A DNA stretch of 64,000 nt, taken from assembly GCF_022701295.1 (NCBI RefSeq), contig NZ_CP033204.1, positions 496,001 to 560,000 on the forward strand, written 5' to 3'. The position numbers and the translations under genes are program-made. Source of the DNA: Sphingopyxis sp. YF1. GTDB taxonomy: Bacteria > Pseudomonadota > Alphaproteobacteria > Sphingomonadales > Sphingomonadaceae. The notes beneath the pieces are model-generated. The model saw only the letters and a program-made list of their open reading frames with translations, ran no database searches and was not told the DNA's origin. Below, piece after piece: positions 52,296-60,903 of this stretch (positions are counted from its first letter, which is position 1; each line of letters opens with the position of its first letter).

Positions 52296-52727
52296 ATGAA
52301 GGCAGGGATGATGATCGCGCTGCTCGCGCTCGGCACGGCGGGCTGCTCCGAACCGGCCGCAGAGAAGGTCGGGGAAGCCGAGGCCGCATCGGCCGAAATC
52401 GATACCGCCGGCTACGATATCGCGGTTCGCTGTCAGGCCAGCTTCGATGCCGTGGCGCGCCTCTACAAGATATTGTCCGAACAGGCGACGGGCGCCGAGC
52501 GTGAGGAGATGGCGGCCACCGCGACCCAGCGCTCGGCAGCCGCGGAGGCCTATCGCGGCATCGCGCGCAGCGTCGGCACGAAAATGGGGCGGTCGGGCGC
52601 GGACGTCGATGCCGCGATCAAGGCCGCTGCCGGAACCGTGGACGCCGAATTCGAAAAACGCCCGTTCGAGGATTTCGCGAGCTGGGTCGCGCAGGAGGCC
52701 GACCGCTGCCCGCCGCCATCGACCTAG
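52296..52727 (+). CDS. Small predicted lipoprotein
   Basis: A 143-residue protein with lipobox LGTAGC (Cys17) and a helical body (FDAVARLYKILSEQATGAER). A conserved-looking Cys near each end of the mature part (VRCQASFDA and ADRCPPPS) could form a disulfide. It is 22 nt after the desaturase-family gene. No known domain is recognised. Confidence 0.75.
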   Translation: MKAGMMIALLALGTAGCSEPAAEKVGEAEAASAEIDTAGYDIAVRCQASFDAVARLYKILSEQATGAEREEMAATATQRSAAAEAYRGIARSVGTKMGRSGADVDAAIKAAAGTVDAEFEKRPFEDFASWVAQEADRCPPPST

Positions 52728-52790
52728 CGGCGCGCTCGGGCCCCGCGAGCCCATCCGCCACGCCACCCCGCTTCTGCGAAAGGAACGATC

Positions 52791-53126
52791 ATGGCCCACG
52801 ACCTGCGTCCCGGCGAACAGCCGATCGACAGCTGGACGCTGTTCTACCTGCCTCCGGGCGGAGAGAAGTATAACGGCAAGCTGACCGTCACCAACCAGCG
52901 GCTGCTCTATGACGCCAAGCTCGAGGCGAGCCTGATCGGCGTGCTGACGAACCATGTCGTGGCGGGGCAGCTCGTGATCGAAAAGGCGGCGATCGAGGCG
53001 GTCGAGGTCCAGCGCAAGCTGTTCAGCAAGAAAGCGATCCTGACCCTTTCGGACGGCAGCCGGCACATATTCGACTATGGCGCGATGAACATCGACAAAT
53101 GCGTCGCGGCGATCGAGGCGCGCTGA
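52791..53126 (+). CDS. Small GRAM/PH-like domain protein
   Basis: A 111-residue soluble protein with the look of a GRAM/bacterial PH domain: GKLTVTNQRLLYDAKLEAS, then IEKAAIEAVEVQRKLFSKKAIL and LSDGSRHIFDYGAMNIDKCV. GAAAGGA precedes the ATG. Its stop is 1 nt before the next small membrane gene, so they are coupled. Lipid binding is inferred from fold only. Confidence 0.65.
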   Translation: MAHDLRPGEQPIDSWTLFYLPPGGEKYNGKLTVTNQRLLYDAKLEASLIGVLTNHVVAGQLVIEKAAIEAVEVQRKLFSKKAILTLSDGSRHIFDYGAMNIDKCVAAIEAR

Positions 53127-53127
53127 A

Positions 53128-53592
53128 ATGCCGGGCGCGCCGGTGGTCGCGGTCAAAGCCGCCGTGGTGCTGGCCGGCTGGCTCGTCGCGACCGATATCG
53201 CCGGGGTGATCGTCTGCACCCTGTTCGACATCGCGCCGCTGCGCGCCAACAGCGCGCTGCTCCCCTATGCGATCTGGTTCGTCCTCGGTATCTTCTGCGG
53301 CCTGTTCGCCTATCAGGGCGCCGGGGCGTGGGCGTTCGCCGATCGTGAAGGCGAATGGAGCGACCAGCCCGACGCTTTCCGCGCCGGCAATGTGATCGTC
53401 GTGACGGGCGCCGCGCTGCTCGGCGCGTTGATGCTCTTCTTTCGCCAGATCTATTGGACCGCGGGGGTGGCGGGCGAATATTTCGTACCCGACAGCGCGC
53501 CCCATTCGATCCTTTTCGCGCTGAGTGTGCTGGGCGCGATGGCGGGAACGCACTTCCTGCTGCTGCCGACGCCGCAAGCTCGAACAGATTGA
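53128..53592 (+). CDS. Small polytopic membrane protein
   Basis: A 154-residue protein with four predicted membrane segments (VVAVKAAVVLAGWLVATDIA, LLPYAIWFVLGIFCGLFAY, VIVVTGAALLGALMLFF and ILFALSVLGAMAGTHFLLL). No family recognised. Start follows the GRAM-like stop after 1 nt. The pair may form a membrane-associated unit. Confidence 0.7.
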   Translation: MPGAPVVAVKAAVVLAGWLVATDIAGVIVCTLFDIAPLRANSALLPYAIWFVLGIFCGLFAYQGAGAWAFADREGEWSDQPDAFRAGNVIVVTGAALLGALMLFFRQIYWTAGVAGEYFVPDSAPHSILFALSVLGAMAGTHFLLLPTPQARTD

Positions 53593-53619
53593 TCGGAGTT
53601 TCGGAAATTCAACCGCTTA

Positions 53620-53640
53620 TTGATTGATAATTTCGATCAA
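53620..53640. promoter_or_regulatory. Candidate LysR/OxyR-type dyad upstream of ahpC
   Basis: TTGAT-N11-ATCAA, a T-N11-A dyad typical of LysR-type regulators, 79-99 bp before the ahpC ATG. OxyR commonly controls ahpC; no oxyR gene is in the window, so this is a positional inference. Confidence 0.4.
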
Positions 53641-53718
53641 GCCGGCTTGGTTTTCCAATTTCCGCACTGCAGCATATGTCGCTAGGGGAGGGCTCCGACA
53701 ACCAGCCAGGAGCTCTCC

Positions 53719-54282
53719 ATGTCCGTTCTGAATACGACCATCAAGCCGTTCAACGCCACCGCCTTCAAGGATGGCAAGTTCGTCGACATCAGCGATGCCG
53801 ACGTCAAGGGCAAGTGGGCGGTCTTCTTCTTCTACCCCGCCGACTTCACCTTCGTCTGCCCGACCGAACTCGAAGACCTCGCCGACATCTACCCGACGCT
53901 CCAGAAGATGGACGTCGAAGTCTATGCCGTGTCGACCGACACCCATTTCTGCCACAAGGCGTGGCACGACACCTCGCCGGCGATCGGCAAGATCAACTAT
54001 TACATGGTGGGCGACCAGAACCACACGATCTCGAACAATTTCGAAGTCCTGCGTCCGGGCGTCGGCCTCGCCGACCGCGGCACCTTCGTGCTCGATCCGC
54101 AGGGCGAGATCCAGCTGCTCGAAATCACCCCCGAAGGCGTGGGCCGCAACGCCGCCGAACTGCTCCGCAAGATCAAGGCGCTGCAGTACTGGGTCAGCCA
54201 CCCGGGCGAAGTCTGCCCCGCGAAGTGGGAAGAGGGCGCCGAAACCCTCGCCCCCTCGCTCGACCTCGTCGGCAAGATCTAA
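53719..54282 (+). CDS. ahpC: Alkyl hydroperoxide reductase peroxiredoxin subunit AhpC
   Basis: A 187-residue typical 2-Cys peroxiredoxin that reduces hydrogen peroxide and organic hydroperoxides. Peroxidatic Cys47 lies in [15 protein letters not shown] and resolving Cys166 in [11 protein letters not shown]. Length and motifs match the AhpC/Prx1 class. CCAGGAGCTCTCC lies directly before the ATG, and the same leader recurs before ahpF. It is regenerated by AhpF encoded 192 bp downstream. Confidence 0.97.
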   Translation: MSVLNTTIKPFNATAFKDGKFVDISDADVKGKWAVFFFYPADFTFVCPTELEDLADIYPTLQKMDVEVYAVSTDTHFCHKAWHDTSPAIGKINYYMVGDQNHTISNNFEVLRPGVGLADRGTFVLDPQGEIQLLEITPEGVGRNAAELLRKIKALQYWVSHPGEVCPAKWEEGAETLAPSLDLVGKI

Positions 54283-54300
54283 ACGATCGTAAAATGCCAG

Positions 54301-54447
54301 CGTGCTCCCGCGAAGGCGGGAGCACGCGGCACCCCTGACACTCGTCATTGCGACCCCGGCGAAAGCCGGGGGAAGCAATCCAGGGCGGCCTACGCACACT
54401 CTGGATTGCCGCGTCCCCCGGCTTTCGCCGCGGTCCTCGCAATGACG
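54301..54447. repeat. Palindromic repeats filling the ahpC-ahpF gap
   Basis: 54301-54327 is a gtgctcccgc/gcgggagcac hairpin. 54343-54447 is a long imperfect palindrome with ends cgtcattgcga / tcgcaatgacg, inner stems ccggcgaaagccgggg and gcaatccag/ctggattgc. Related cccggcgaaagccggg units occur at 62264-62455 and 62885-62961. The hairpins may attenuate read-through from ahpC to ahpF. Confidence 0.85.
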
Positions 54448-54474
54448 ATCCCTATTTATGCAGGAGCTCTCCCC

Positions 54475-56058
54475 ATGCTCGAAGCCAATCTGAAGCAGCA
54501 GCTTCAAGGCCTCCTCACGAACCTTCGTGAACCGATCGAACTGATTTCGTCGCTCGGCGACGATGCCAAGTCGGCCGAGCTGGCGACCCTGCTGGACGAG
54601 ATCGCGACGCTGTCGGACAAGGTCAGCGTGGCGCGCGCCGACGACGATGCGCGCCGCCCCAGTTTCCTGATCCGCCGGGTCGGTCACCCCGAAATCGCGG
54701 TCCGTTTCGCCGGCATCCCGCTCGGCCATGAATTCACCTCGCTCGTCCTCGCGCTGCTCCAGGTCGGCGGACATCCGCCGAAGGTCGCGCCCGAGGTGCT
54801 GGAGCAGGTCGCCGCGCTCGACGGCGACTATCATTTCGAAACCTATTTCTCGCTGTCGTGCCAGAATTGCCCCGATATCGTGCAGGCGCTCAACCTGATG
54901 TCGGTCGTCAACCCGCGCATCACCCACACCGCGATCGACGGCGGCCTGTTCCAGGCCGAGGTCGAGGACCGCAAGATCATGGCGGTGCCGACGATCTTCC
55001 TCAACGGAGAGAATTTCGGCCAGGGCCGCATGGAACTCGAACAGATCCTCGCGAAGCTCGACACGGGGGCCGAGGCGAAGGCGGCCGAGAAGATTGCGGC
55101 CAAGGACGCGTTCGACGTGCTCGTCGTCGGCGGCGGCCCCGCGGGCGCGGCGGCGGCGATCTATGCCGCGCGCAAGGGTATCCGCACCGGCATCGCCGCC
55201 GAACGCTTCGGCGGACAGGTGCTCGACACGATGGCGATCGAGAATTTCATCTCGGTCCCCCACACCGAAGGGCCGAAGCTCGTCGCGCAGCTTGAACAGC
55301 ATGTGAAGGAATATGACGTCGACGTCATGAACCTCCAGCGCGCCGAAAAGCTGATCCCCGCGAAGACCGAGGGCGGTCTGCACGAGGTGAAGCTCGCGAA
55401 CGGCGCGTCGCTCAGGGCGCGCACCGTGATCCTCTCGACCGGCGCGCGCTGGCGCCAGCTCGGCGTGCCGGGCGAGGACCAGTATCGCAACAAGGGTGTG
55501 GCCTATTGCCCGCACTGCGACGGCCCGCTCTACAAGGGCAAGCGCGTCGCGGTGATCGGCGGCGGCAACAGCGGCGTCGAGGCGGCGATCGACCTCGCGG
55601 GCATCGTTGCGCACGTCACGCTGATCGAGTTCGACAGCGAACTGCGCGCCGACGCGGTGCTCCAGCGGAAACTGGCGAGCCTGTCGAACGTCCGGATCAT
55701 CACCTCGGCGCTGACGACCGAAGTGCTCGGCGACGGCGAGAAGGTGACGGGACTCAGCTACAAGGATCGGGGCAAGGATGAACTGCACCAGGTCGAACTC
55801 GAAGGCATCTTCGTCCAGATCGGCCTCGTTCCCAACACCGAATGGCTGAAGGACAGCGTCACCCTGTCGCAGCGCGGCGAGATCGAGGTCGATCATCGCG
55901 GCGAGACGAGCCAGAAGGGCATCTTCGCGGCGGGCGACTGCACGACGGTGCCGTACAAGCAGATCGTCATCGCGATGGGCGAAGGGTCGAAGGCGGCGCT
56001 GTCGGCGTTCGATTACATGATCCGCCTGCCCGCCGAGGCGGAGGCCGAGGCGGCGTAA
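54475..56058 (+). CDS. ahpF: Alkyl hydroperoxide reductase subunit F
   Basis: A 527-residue flavoprotein that passes electrons from NADH to AhpC. The N-terminal double-thioredoxin domain has Cys129-Cys132 (SCQNCPD); the FAD domain begins [21 protein letters not shown]; the redox disulfide is Cys345-Cys348 (YCPHCDGP); the NAD motif is [19 protein letters not shown]; the end has [23 protein letters not shown] 54475 has CAGGAGCTCTCC directly upstream, almost the same leader as ahpC. Confidence 0.96.
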   Translation: MLEANLKQQLQGLLTNLREPIELISSLGDDAKSAELATLLDEIATLSDKVSVARADDDARRPSFLIRRVGHPEIAVRFAGIPLGHEFTSLVLALLQVGGHPPKVAPEVLEQVAALDGDYHFETYFSLSCQNCPDIVQALNLMSVVNPRITHTAIDGGLFQAEVEDRKIMAVPTIFLNGENFGQGRMELEQILAKLDTGAEAKAAEKIAAKDAFDVLVVGGGPAGAAAAIYAARKGIRTGIAAERFGGQVLDTMAIENFISVPHTEGPKLVAQLEQHVKEYDVDVMNLQRAEKLIPAKTEGGLHEVKLANGASLRARTVILSTGARWRQLGVPGEDQYRNKGVAYCPHCDGPLYKGKRVAVIGGGNSGVEAAIDLAGIVAHVTLIEFDSELRADAVLQRKLASLSNVRIITSALTTEVLGDGEKVTGLSYKDRGKDELHQVELEGIFVQIGLVPNTEWLKDSVTLSQRGEIEVDHRGETSQKGIFAAGDCTTVPYKQIVIAMGEGSKAALSAFDYMIRLPAEAEAEAA

Positions 56059-56064
56059 CGCCAA

Positions 56065-56256
56065 ATCCTCCCTGTGCCGCAGGCATGGGGAGGGGGAGTG
56101 CAGGGTTGGATTGCCCCCGGCAATCCAAGTCCAGTCCGGGGGACTGGACGACCCAGCACTCTCGCGGAGCGAGTGGTGGAGGGGCAATGTCGCGCCATTG
56201 CCCCTCCGTCAGCGCTTCGCGCTGCCACCTCCCCATCGCTTCGCGACAGGGAGGAT
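56065..56256. repeat. MITE-like long palindromic element, copy 1
   Basis: About 190 bp with ends atcctccctgt / acagggaggat and inner inverted arms (catggggagg / cctccccat; agtccagtcc / ggactggac; aggggcaatg / cattgcccct). No open frame of note. A related element with the same ends is at 62702-62850. It follows ahpF directly. Confidence 0.85.
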
Positions 56257-56368
56257 TGCGACTGACGTCATCCCGGGCTTGACCCGGGACCCGCCTTTTC
56301 AAGAACGGGCACGTCCCCGATCGAGTCTCACGAGCCACTTGTCTCGTTCGAGGGTGACGAGGTTGCTT

Positions 56369-56497
56369 ATGCCCGAACCGAAAGACCCGCCCGCGCCGAT
56401 CCCGCTCTGCCGCTTCGAGGAGCTGGCCGAGCGCGAAAACCGGCTGCGCGAGGCGGCGGCGCGCAAACCGAAGAGGCCAAAGCGCAAGGCCGATTGA
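56369..56497 (+). CDS. Possible small highly charged protein
   Basis: A 42-residue frame reading MPEPKDPPAPIPLCRFEELA then ERENRLREAAARKPKRPKRK. GACGAGG lies about 6 nt before the ATG. Third codon positions are G/C-rich, and the helix-forming ELAERENRLREAAA followed by a Lys/Arg tail looks like a genuine small protein. It is convergent with glpD. No family recognised. Confidence 0.4.
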   Translation: MPEPKDPPAPIPLCRFEELAERENRLREAAARKPKRPKRKAD

Positions 56498-56520
56498 CCT
56501 GTCGCGTGCCGTCGCGCGGG

Positions 56521-58038
56521 TTATTCGGGGAGCGGCAGGGGGTATTTTGCTTCCAGCAAGACCGCCAGCTTCTCCACATCTTCCTTGCTGAACAACAGCC
56601 CCAGCTTGCTCCGCCGCCACAATATGTCGTCGGTCGTCCGTGCCCATTCGCGCGTCATCATCCAGTCGACCTCGGCGGCGCTCAGCCCGTGCGCGATCTC
56701 ACCGCCCAGCGCATCCCAGTCCTTCGCGCCGCCCAGCCACGCCCGGGCGTCGGTGCCATAGGCCTTGACGATCCGGTCGACCGTCGCCGCGGGCAGGAAG
56801 GGGTGCGCGCGCCTGTATTCCGCCTCGATCGTCGCGGCACCGTCGGTGGGGAAATCGCCGCCGGGCAGCGGTGCCCCGGCGGTCCAGCGCCGGCCGGTGA
56901 TCGCGGGAACATGGTCCGCCAGTGCATCGACCGCGGTTTCGGCGACATGGCGATAGCTGGTGATCTTGCCGCCATAGATGGTGAGCAACGGCGCGCCCTC
57001 GTCGCTGTCGAGATCGATGCGATAGCCGCGCGTCGCGGCCTCGGGCCGCCCCGATCCGTCTTCGATCAGCGGGCGCACTCCCGAATAGGTCCAGACGACG
57101 TCGGCGGGGGTGACCGGGGCCCGGAAATATTCGCTCGCGCCTTCGCACAGATAGGCGATTTCGGCGTCGCTCGCGCGGACCTCGGCCAGCGATCCGTCAT
57201 GATCCTGGTCGGTCGTCCCGATCAGCGTGAAATCGCGCTCATAGGGGATGGCGAAAAAGATGCGGCCGTCGGGAAGCTGGAAGAAATAGGCATAGGCATG
57301 TTCGAACTTCCGGCGCACGACGATATGCGACCCGCGTACCAGGCGCATCCGGTGGTCGGGCGGCGCCGACGCGCGCGCGAGCAGGTCGAGCACCGCCGGT
57401 CCTGCGGCATTGACCAGGCTCTTGCCGGTGAAGCGATAGGCGCGGCCGCGATCGTCGCGCGCCTCGACCACCCAATGCCCCTCCTCGACGCGCATCGTCT
57501 CGGCGTGCATCCGCGTGCGGATCCGCGCGCCCTTGCCGGCGGCGTCGCGCGCGTTGAGCAGCACGAGCCGCGCATCGTCGACCCAGCCGTCCGAATATTC
57601 CAAGCCGTGGACATATTGCGGTTGCAGCGGCGCGCCGGCCTCGTGGCGGCGAAGGTCGATCGAGCGTGTCGCGGGCAGCTTCTTCCGCCCGCCGATATGG
57701 TCGTAGAGGAAAAGGCCGAGCCGCAGCAGCCAGCGCGGGCGCAGCCCCGGCCGGTGCGGCAGGACGAAGCGCAGCGGCCAGATGATGTGCGGCGCGATGC
57801 CCCACAATATCTCGCGCTCCTTCAGCGCCTCGCGCACCAGCGCGAACTCGTAATGCTCCAGATAACGCAGCCCGCCGTGGATCAGCTTGGTCGATGCCGA
57901 GCTCGTGCCCTGCGCCAGGTCGCCGGCCTCGATCAGTAGCACGCGCGCGCCGCGCCCGGCGGCATCGCGCGCCACCCCGGCGCCGTTGACCCCGCCGCCG
58001 ATCACGATCACGTCATAGGGCGGGGGCGCTTCGGTCAT
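56521..58038 (-). CDS. glpD: Glycerol-3-phosphate dehydrogenase
   Basis: A 505-residue membrane-associated flavoenzyme that oxidises sn-glycerol-3-phosphate to dihydroxyacetone phosphate and feeds electrons to the quinone pool. The FAD motif is YDVIVIGGGVNGAGVARDAA, followed by the family signatures SSASTKLIHGGLRYLEHYEF and, mid-protein, GSHIVVRRKFEH, FFAIPYERDFTLIGTTD and YSGVRPLIEDG. C-terminal DAO_C domain: VDWMMTREWARTTDDILWRR. ATG 58038 matches the normal start MTEAPPPYDVIVIGGG; an upstream in-frame extension is not needed. Confidence 0.95.
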   Translation of the reverse strand: MTEAPPPYDVIVIGGGVNGAGVARDAAGRGARVLLIEAGDLAQGTSSASTKLIHGGLRYLEHYEFALVREALKEREILWGIAPHIIWPLRFVLPHRPGLRPRWLLRLGLFLYDHIGGRKKLPATRSIDLRRHEAGAPLQPQYVHGLEYSDGWVDDARLVLLNARDAAGKGARIRTRMHAETMRVEEGHWVVEARDDRGRAYRFTGKSLVNAAGPAVLDLLARASAPPDHRMRLVRGSHIVVRRKFEHAYAYFFQLPDGRIFFAIPYERDFTLIGTTDQDHDGSLAEVRASDAEIAYLCEGASEYFRAPVTPADVVWTYSGVRPLIEDGSGRPEAATRGYRIDLDSDEGAPLLTIYGGKITSYRHVAETAVDALADHVPAITGRRWTAGAPLPGGDFPTDGAATIEAEYRRAHPFLPAATVDRIVKAYGTDARAWLGGAKDWDALGGEIAHGLSAAEVDWMMTREWARTTDDILWRRSKLGLLFSKEDVEKLAVLLEAKYPLPLPE

Positions 58039-58229
58039 GGGGTGGCTAGTAGAGGCTTTCGCGCTGCGCTTGAACCCCTCCTCTGACGCGCGCGGCGGGG
58101 GACGGGCGGCGGACGCTCTGCGCGCCGAATTTTTCGCTGTCCAGCCCTGTCGCGCCGCGATAGGCGTGCGGGCCATGACCGCCGCTTTCTTCCCGCTCCC
58201 CGTGCCATATTCGAGATGCTGTCCATCCC

Positions 58230-58736
58230 ATGCTGACCGTTGAAACCCACCAGGCATCGCCCTGGCCCGAAACCCTCGACTGGGAGGCGCGCGCCGCCGA
58301 GGCGGTCGCCGCCGCGCTCAAGCTGACGCCCTATGCCGCGCTCGCCGATGCGGCGCCGCTGGTCGAGGTCGCGGTGCGGCTCACCGACGATGCCGAGGTT
58401 CACACGCTCAACCGCGACTTCCGCGGCAAGGACAAGCCGACCAACGTCCTGTCCTTTCCGCAGGTGCAGGCCGATCTGCTCGAAACGCTCTCGAACAGCG
58501 ACGACGGCGAGATATTGCTCGGCGACATCGTGCTCGCGCGCGAGACCTGCGCGCGCGAGGCGGAGGAGAAGGGCATCGCGCTCGCCGATCACGCGACGCA
58601 CCTGATCGTCCACGGCGCGCTCCACCTCGTCGGCTACGATCATATGGACGATGCGAGCGCGAGCGCGATGGAGGCGCTCGAAGTGAAAGCGCTTGCATCG
58701 CTGGGCCTCGCCAATCCATATGCGGATCAGGATTAA
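58230..58736 (+). CDS. ybeY: Endoribonuclease / rRNA maturation factor YbeY
   Basis: A 168-residue zinc-dependent RNase for 16S rRNA 3'-end processing and ribosome quality control. The family motif HGALHLVGYDH supplies His128, His132 and His138; the substrate loop FRGKDKPTNVLSFP and ILLGDIVLARETC are also typical. It is followed after 18 nt by corC, the usual ybeY-corC arrangement. Confidence 0.96.
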   Translation: MLTVETHQASPWPETLDWEARAAEAVAAALKLTPYAALADAAPLVEVAVRLTDDAEVHTLNRDFRGKDKPTNVLSFPQVQADLLETLSNSDDGEILLGDIVLARETCAREAEEKGIALADHATHLIVHGALHLVGYDHMDDASASAMEALEVKALASLGLANPYADQD

Positions 58737-58754
58737 CAGGGAAAAAGCGCACAT

Positions 58755-59696
58755 ATGCCCGACGACCAGGGGTCTTCGAACCGATCGGAAGAGGACAGTA
58801 GTAGATCCGGCCTGCTGGCCGGACTGAAGACATTGCTGTTCGGCGGCGACAAGGAGCCGTCGCTGCGCGAGCAGATCGAAGAGGTCATCGACGAGGCCGA
58901 GGAGGAAGGCGAGGAGCGCCGCCGCGGCAGCAGCGTCGTCGGCGACCTGTCCCCGATCGAGCGCAAGATGGTGCGCAACCTCCTCCATTTCGGCGAGCAG
59001 ACGGTCGACGACGTCGCCGTCCCCCGCGGCGAGATCATCGCCATTCCCGAAACGGCGAGCTTCGACGAGGTCGCGGCGCTGTTTGTCGAGGCCGGGCACA
59101 GCCGCCTGCCGGTGTATCGCGAGACGCTCGACGAGGTCGTCGGCATGATCCACGTCAAGGACGTCTTCGCCGTGCTCGCCGAAAAACGCGCGCCGCCCCC
59201 GCTGATCGACCTCATTCGCCAGCCGCTCTACGTGCCGCAGTCGATGGACGTGCTCGACCTGCTCGCCGACATGCGCGCCAAGCGCACCCACCTTGCGATC
59301 GTCATCGACGAATATTCGGGGACCGAAGGCCTCGTCACCTTCGAGGATCTGGTCGAGGAGATCGTCGGCGAGGTCGAGGACGAGCATGACGACGAGCCCG
59401 AGGAACTGATCCGCCAGGGGGCGGACGGATGCTGGGAGGTCGACGCGCGCGCCGAGCTCGACGATATCGGCGAGACGATCGATGCGCGCCTCGGCGATGT
59501 CGAGGAGGATGTCGACACCATCGGCGGCCTGTCGGCGGTGCTCGCGGGCCATGTGCCCGAGGTTGGCGAAGTGCTCGTGCATGCGAGCGGATGGCGGCTC
59601 GAGGTCACCGAGGCCGACGAGCGCCGCGTCCATCACCTGCGCCTGCATCCGCCGCTGGTCGTCGAACTGGAGGCGCCGCCCGGCACCGGCGACTGA
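58755..59696 (+). CDS. corC: CorC/HlyC-type CBS-domain protein
   Basis: A 313-residue protein with an acidic N-terminal linker, a pair of CBS domains (VPRGEIIAIPETASFDEVAA with EAGHSRLPVYRETLDEVVGM; MDVLDLLADMRAKRTHLAIV with DEYSGTEGLVTFEDLVEEIV) and the C-terminal CorC_HlyC domain (DADARAELDDI-type segment, DVDTIGGLSAVLAGHVPEVG). Members are linked to magnesium/cobalt efflux and membrane homeostasis. No transmembrane segments, so it is the soluble form. Confidence 0.92.
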   Translation: MPDDQGSSNRSEEDSSRSGLLAGLKTLLFGGDKEPSLREQIEEVIDEAEEEGEERRRGSSVVGDLSPIERKMVRNLLHFGEQTVDDVAVPRGEIIAIPETASFDEVAALFVEAGHSRLPVYRETLDEVVGMIHVKDVFAVLAEKRAPPPLIDLIRQPLYVPQSMDVLDLLADMRAKRTHLAIVIDEYSGTEGLVTFEDLVEEIVGEVEDEHDDEPEELIRQGADGCWEVDARAELDDIGETIDARLGDVEEDVDTIGGLSAVLAGHVPEVGEVLVHASGWRLEVTEADERRVHHLRLHPPLVVELEAPPGTGD

Positions 59697-59742
59697 TCGC
59701 CGCCGATTGCCTTTGTCGCGCGATAATATTAGCGGGGGTCCG

Positions 59743-60897
59743 ATGGACGTTTCCGACCTCCGCATCGCGCTGTTCAGCGGCAATTACAACATGACCGTCG
59801 ACGGCGCGAACAAGGCGCTCAACCGGCTCGTGGGCTATCTGCTCAGCAAGGGTGCGGCGGTGCGCGTCTATTCGCCGACGGTCCCGAACCCCGATTTCGA
59901 GCCGACCGGCGACCTTGTCAGCGTGCCGTCGATGCCGATTCCGAACCGCCCCGAATATCGCATCCCGCTCCATTTCTCGCGCCGCGTGCGCGCCGATATC
60001 GAGGCATTCGCGCCCAATATCCTGCACATCTCCAGCCCCGACCGCGTGTCGCGCCAGGCCGCGGCCTGGGCGCGGCGTCGCGGCCTGCCGGTCGCCTGTT
60101 CGGTGCACACGCGTTTCGAAACCTATTTCCGCTACTATAATCTCTCGTTCGTCGAGCCGCTCATCGTCGCCTGGCTGCGCAAGCTCTATCGCAAGTGCGA
60201 CGCGCTGATCGCGCCGTCCGAAAGCTTCGCGCAGGTGCTGCGCGAACAGCGGATGAACTACGACATCGGCATCTGGACCCGCGGCGTCGAGCGCGACATC
60301 TTCAACCCCGGGCGGCGCGACATGAGCTGGCGCCGGAGCTGGGGGATCGCCGACGACATGCCGGTGATCGCCTTCCTCGGCCGGCTGGTGATGGAGAAGG
60401 GGCTCGACGTCTTCGCCGACGCGATCGACCAGTTGCAGCGGCGCAAGGTTCCGCACGAGGTCGTCGTCATCGGCGAGGGGCCGGCGGGCGACTGGTTCGA
60501 ATCGCGGCTGCCGTCGGCCAGGTTCGTCGGTTTTCAGGGCGGCGAGGACCTCGCCCGCGCGCTCGCCTCGTGCGATCTTTTCTTCAACCCCTCGGTCACC
60601 GAGACTTTCGGCAATGTCACGCTCGAGGCGATGGCGTGCGGCCTGCCCGTGGTCGCCGCGCGCGCGACGGGCAGCGCCAGCATCGTCAAGGACCGCGTCA
60701 CCGGCTATCTCGTGCCCCCGGGATCGATCACCGGTTTCGCCGATCATCTGCAACGCTATTGCCAGGACGACGGGCTGCGCCGCGAGCATGGCGCCGCGGC
60801 GCTTGCCGAAAGCCACCAATATCAGTGGGACGCGATCAACCAGACGGTCGCCGACACCTATATGCGGCTGATCCGGCAAAAACAGCGGGGCGGGTAG
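59743..60897 (+). CDS. GT4-type glycosyltransferase
   Basis: A 384-residue retaining glycosyltransferase with the GT-B fold. It opens LRIALFSGNYNMTVDGANKA, carries the domain boundary VIAFLGRLVMEKGLDVFADA and the E-x7-E nucleotide-sugar motif ETFGNVTLE (Glu287, Glu295) in TETFGNVTLEAMACGLPVVA. It resembles enzymes that mannosylate or glycosylate diacylglycerol or other lipid acceptors, such as GDP-mannose-dependent alpha-mannosyltransferases. It is 46 bp after corC and 6 nt before rarA. Confidence 0.88.
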   Translation: MDVSDLRIALFSGNYNMTVDGANKALNRLVGYLLSKGAAVRVYSPTVPNPDFEPTGDLVSVPSMPIPNRPEYRIPLHFSRRVRADIEAFAPNILHISSPDRVSRQAAAWARRRGLPVACSVHTRFETYFRYYNLSFVEPLIVAWLRKLYRKCDALIAPSESFAQVLREQRMNYDIGIWTRGVERDIFNPGRRDMSWRRSWGIADDMPVIAFLGRLVMEKGLDVFADAIDQLQRRKVPHEVVVIGEGPAGDWFESRLPSARFVGFQGGEDLARALASCDLFFNPSVTETFGNVTLEAMACGLPVVAARATGSASIVKDRVTGYLVPPGSITGFADHLQRYCQDDGLRREHGAAALAESHQYQWDAINQTVADTYMRLIRQKQRGG

Positions 60898-60903
60898 GCC
60901 GCG

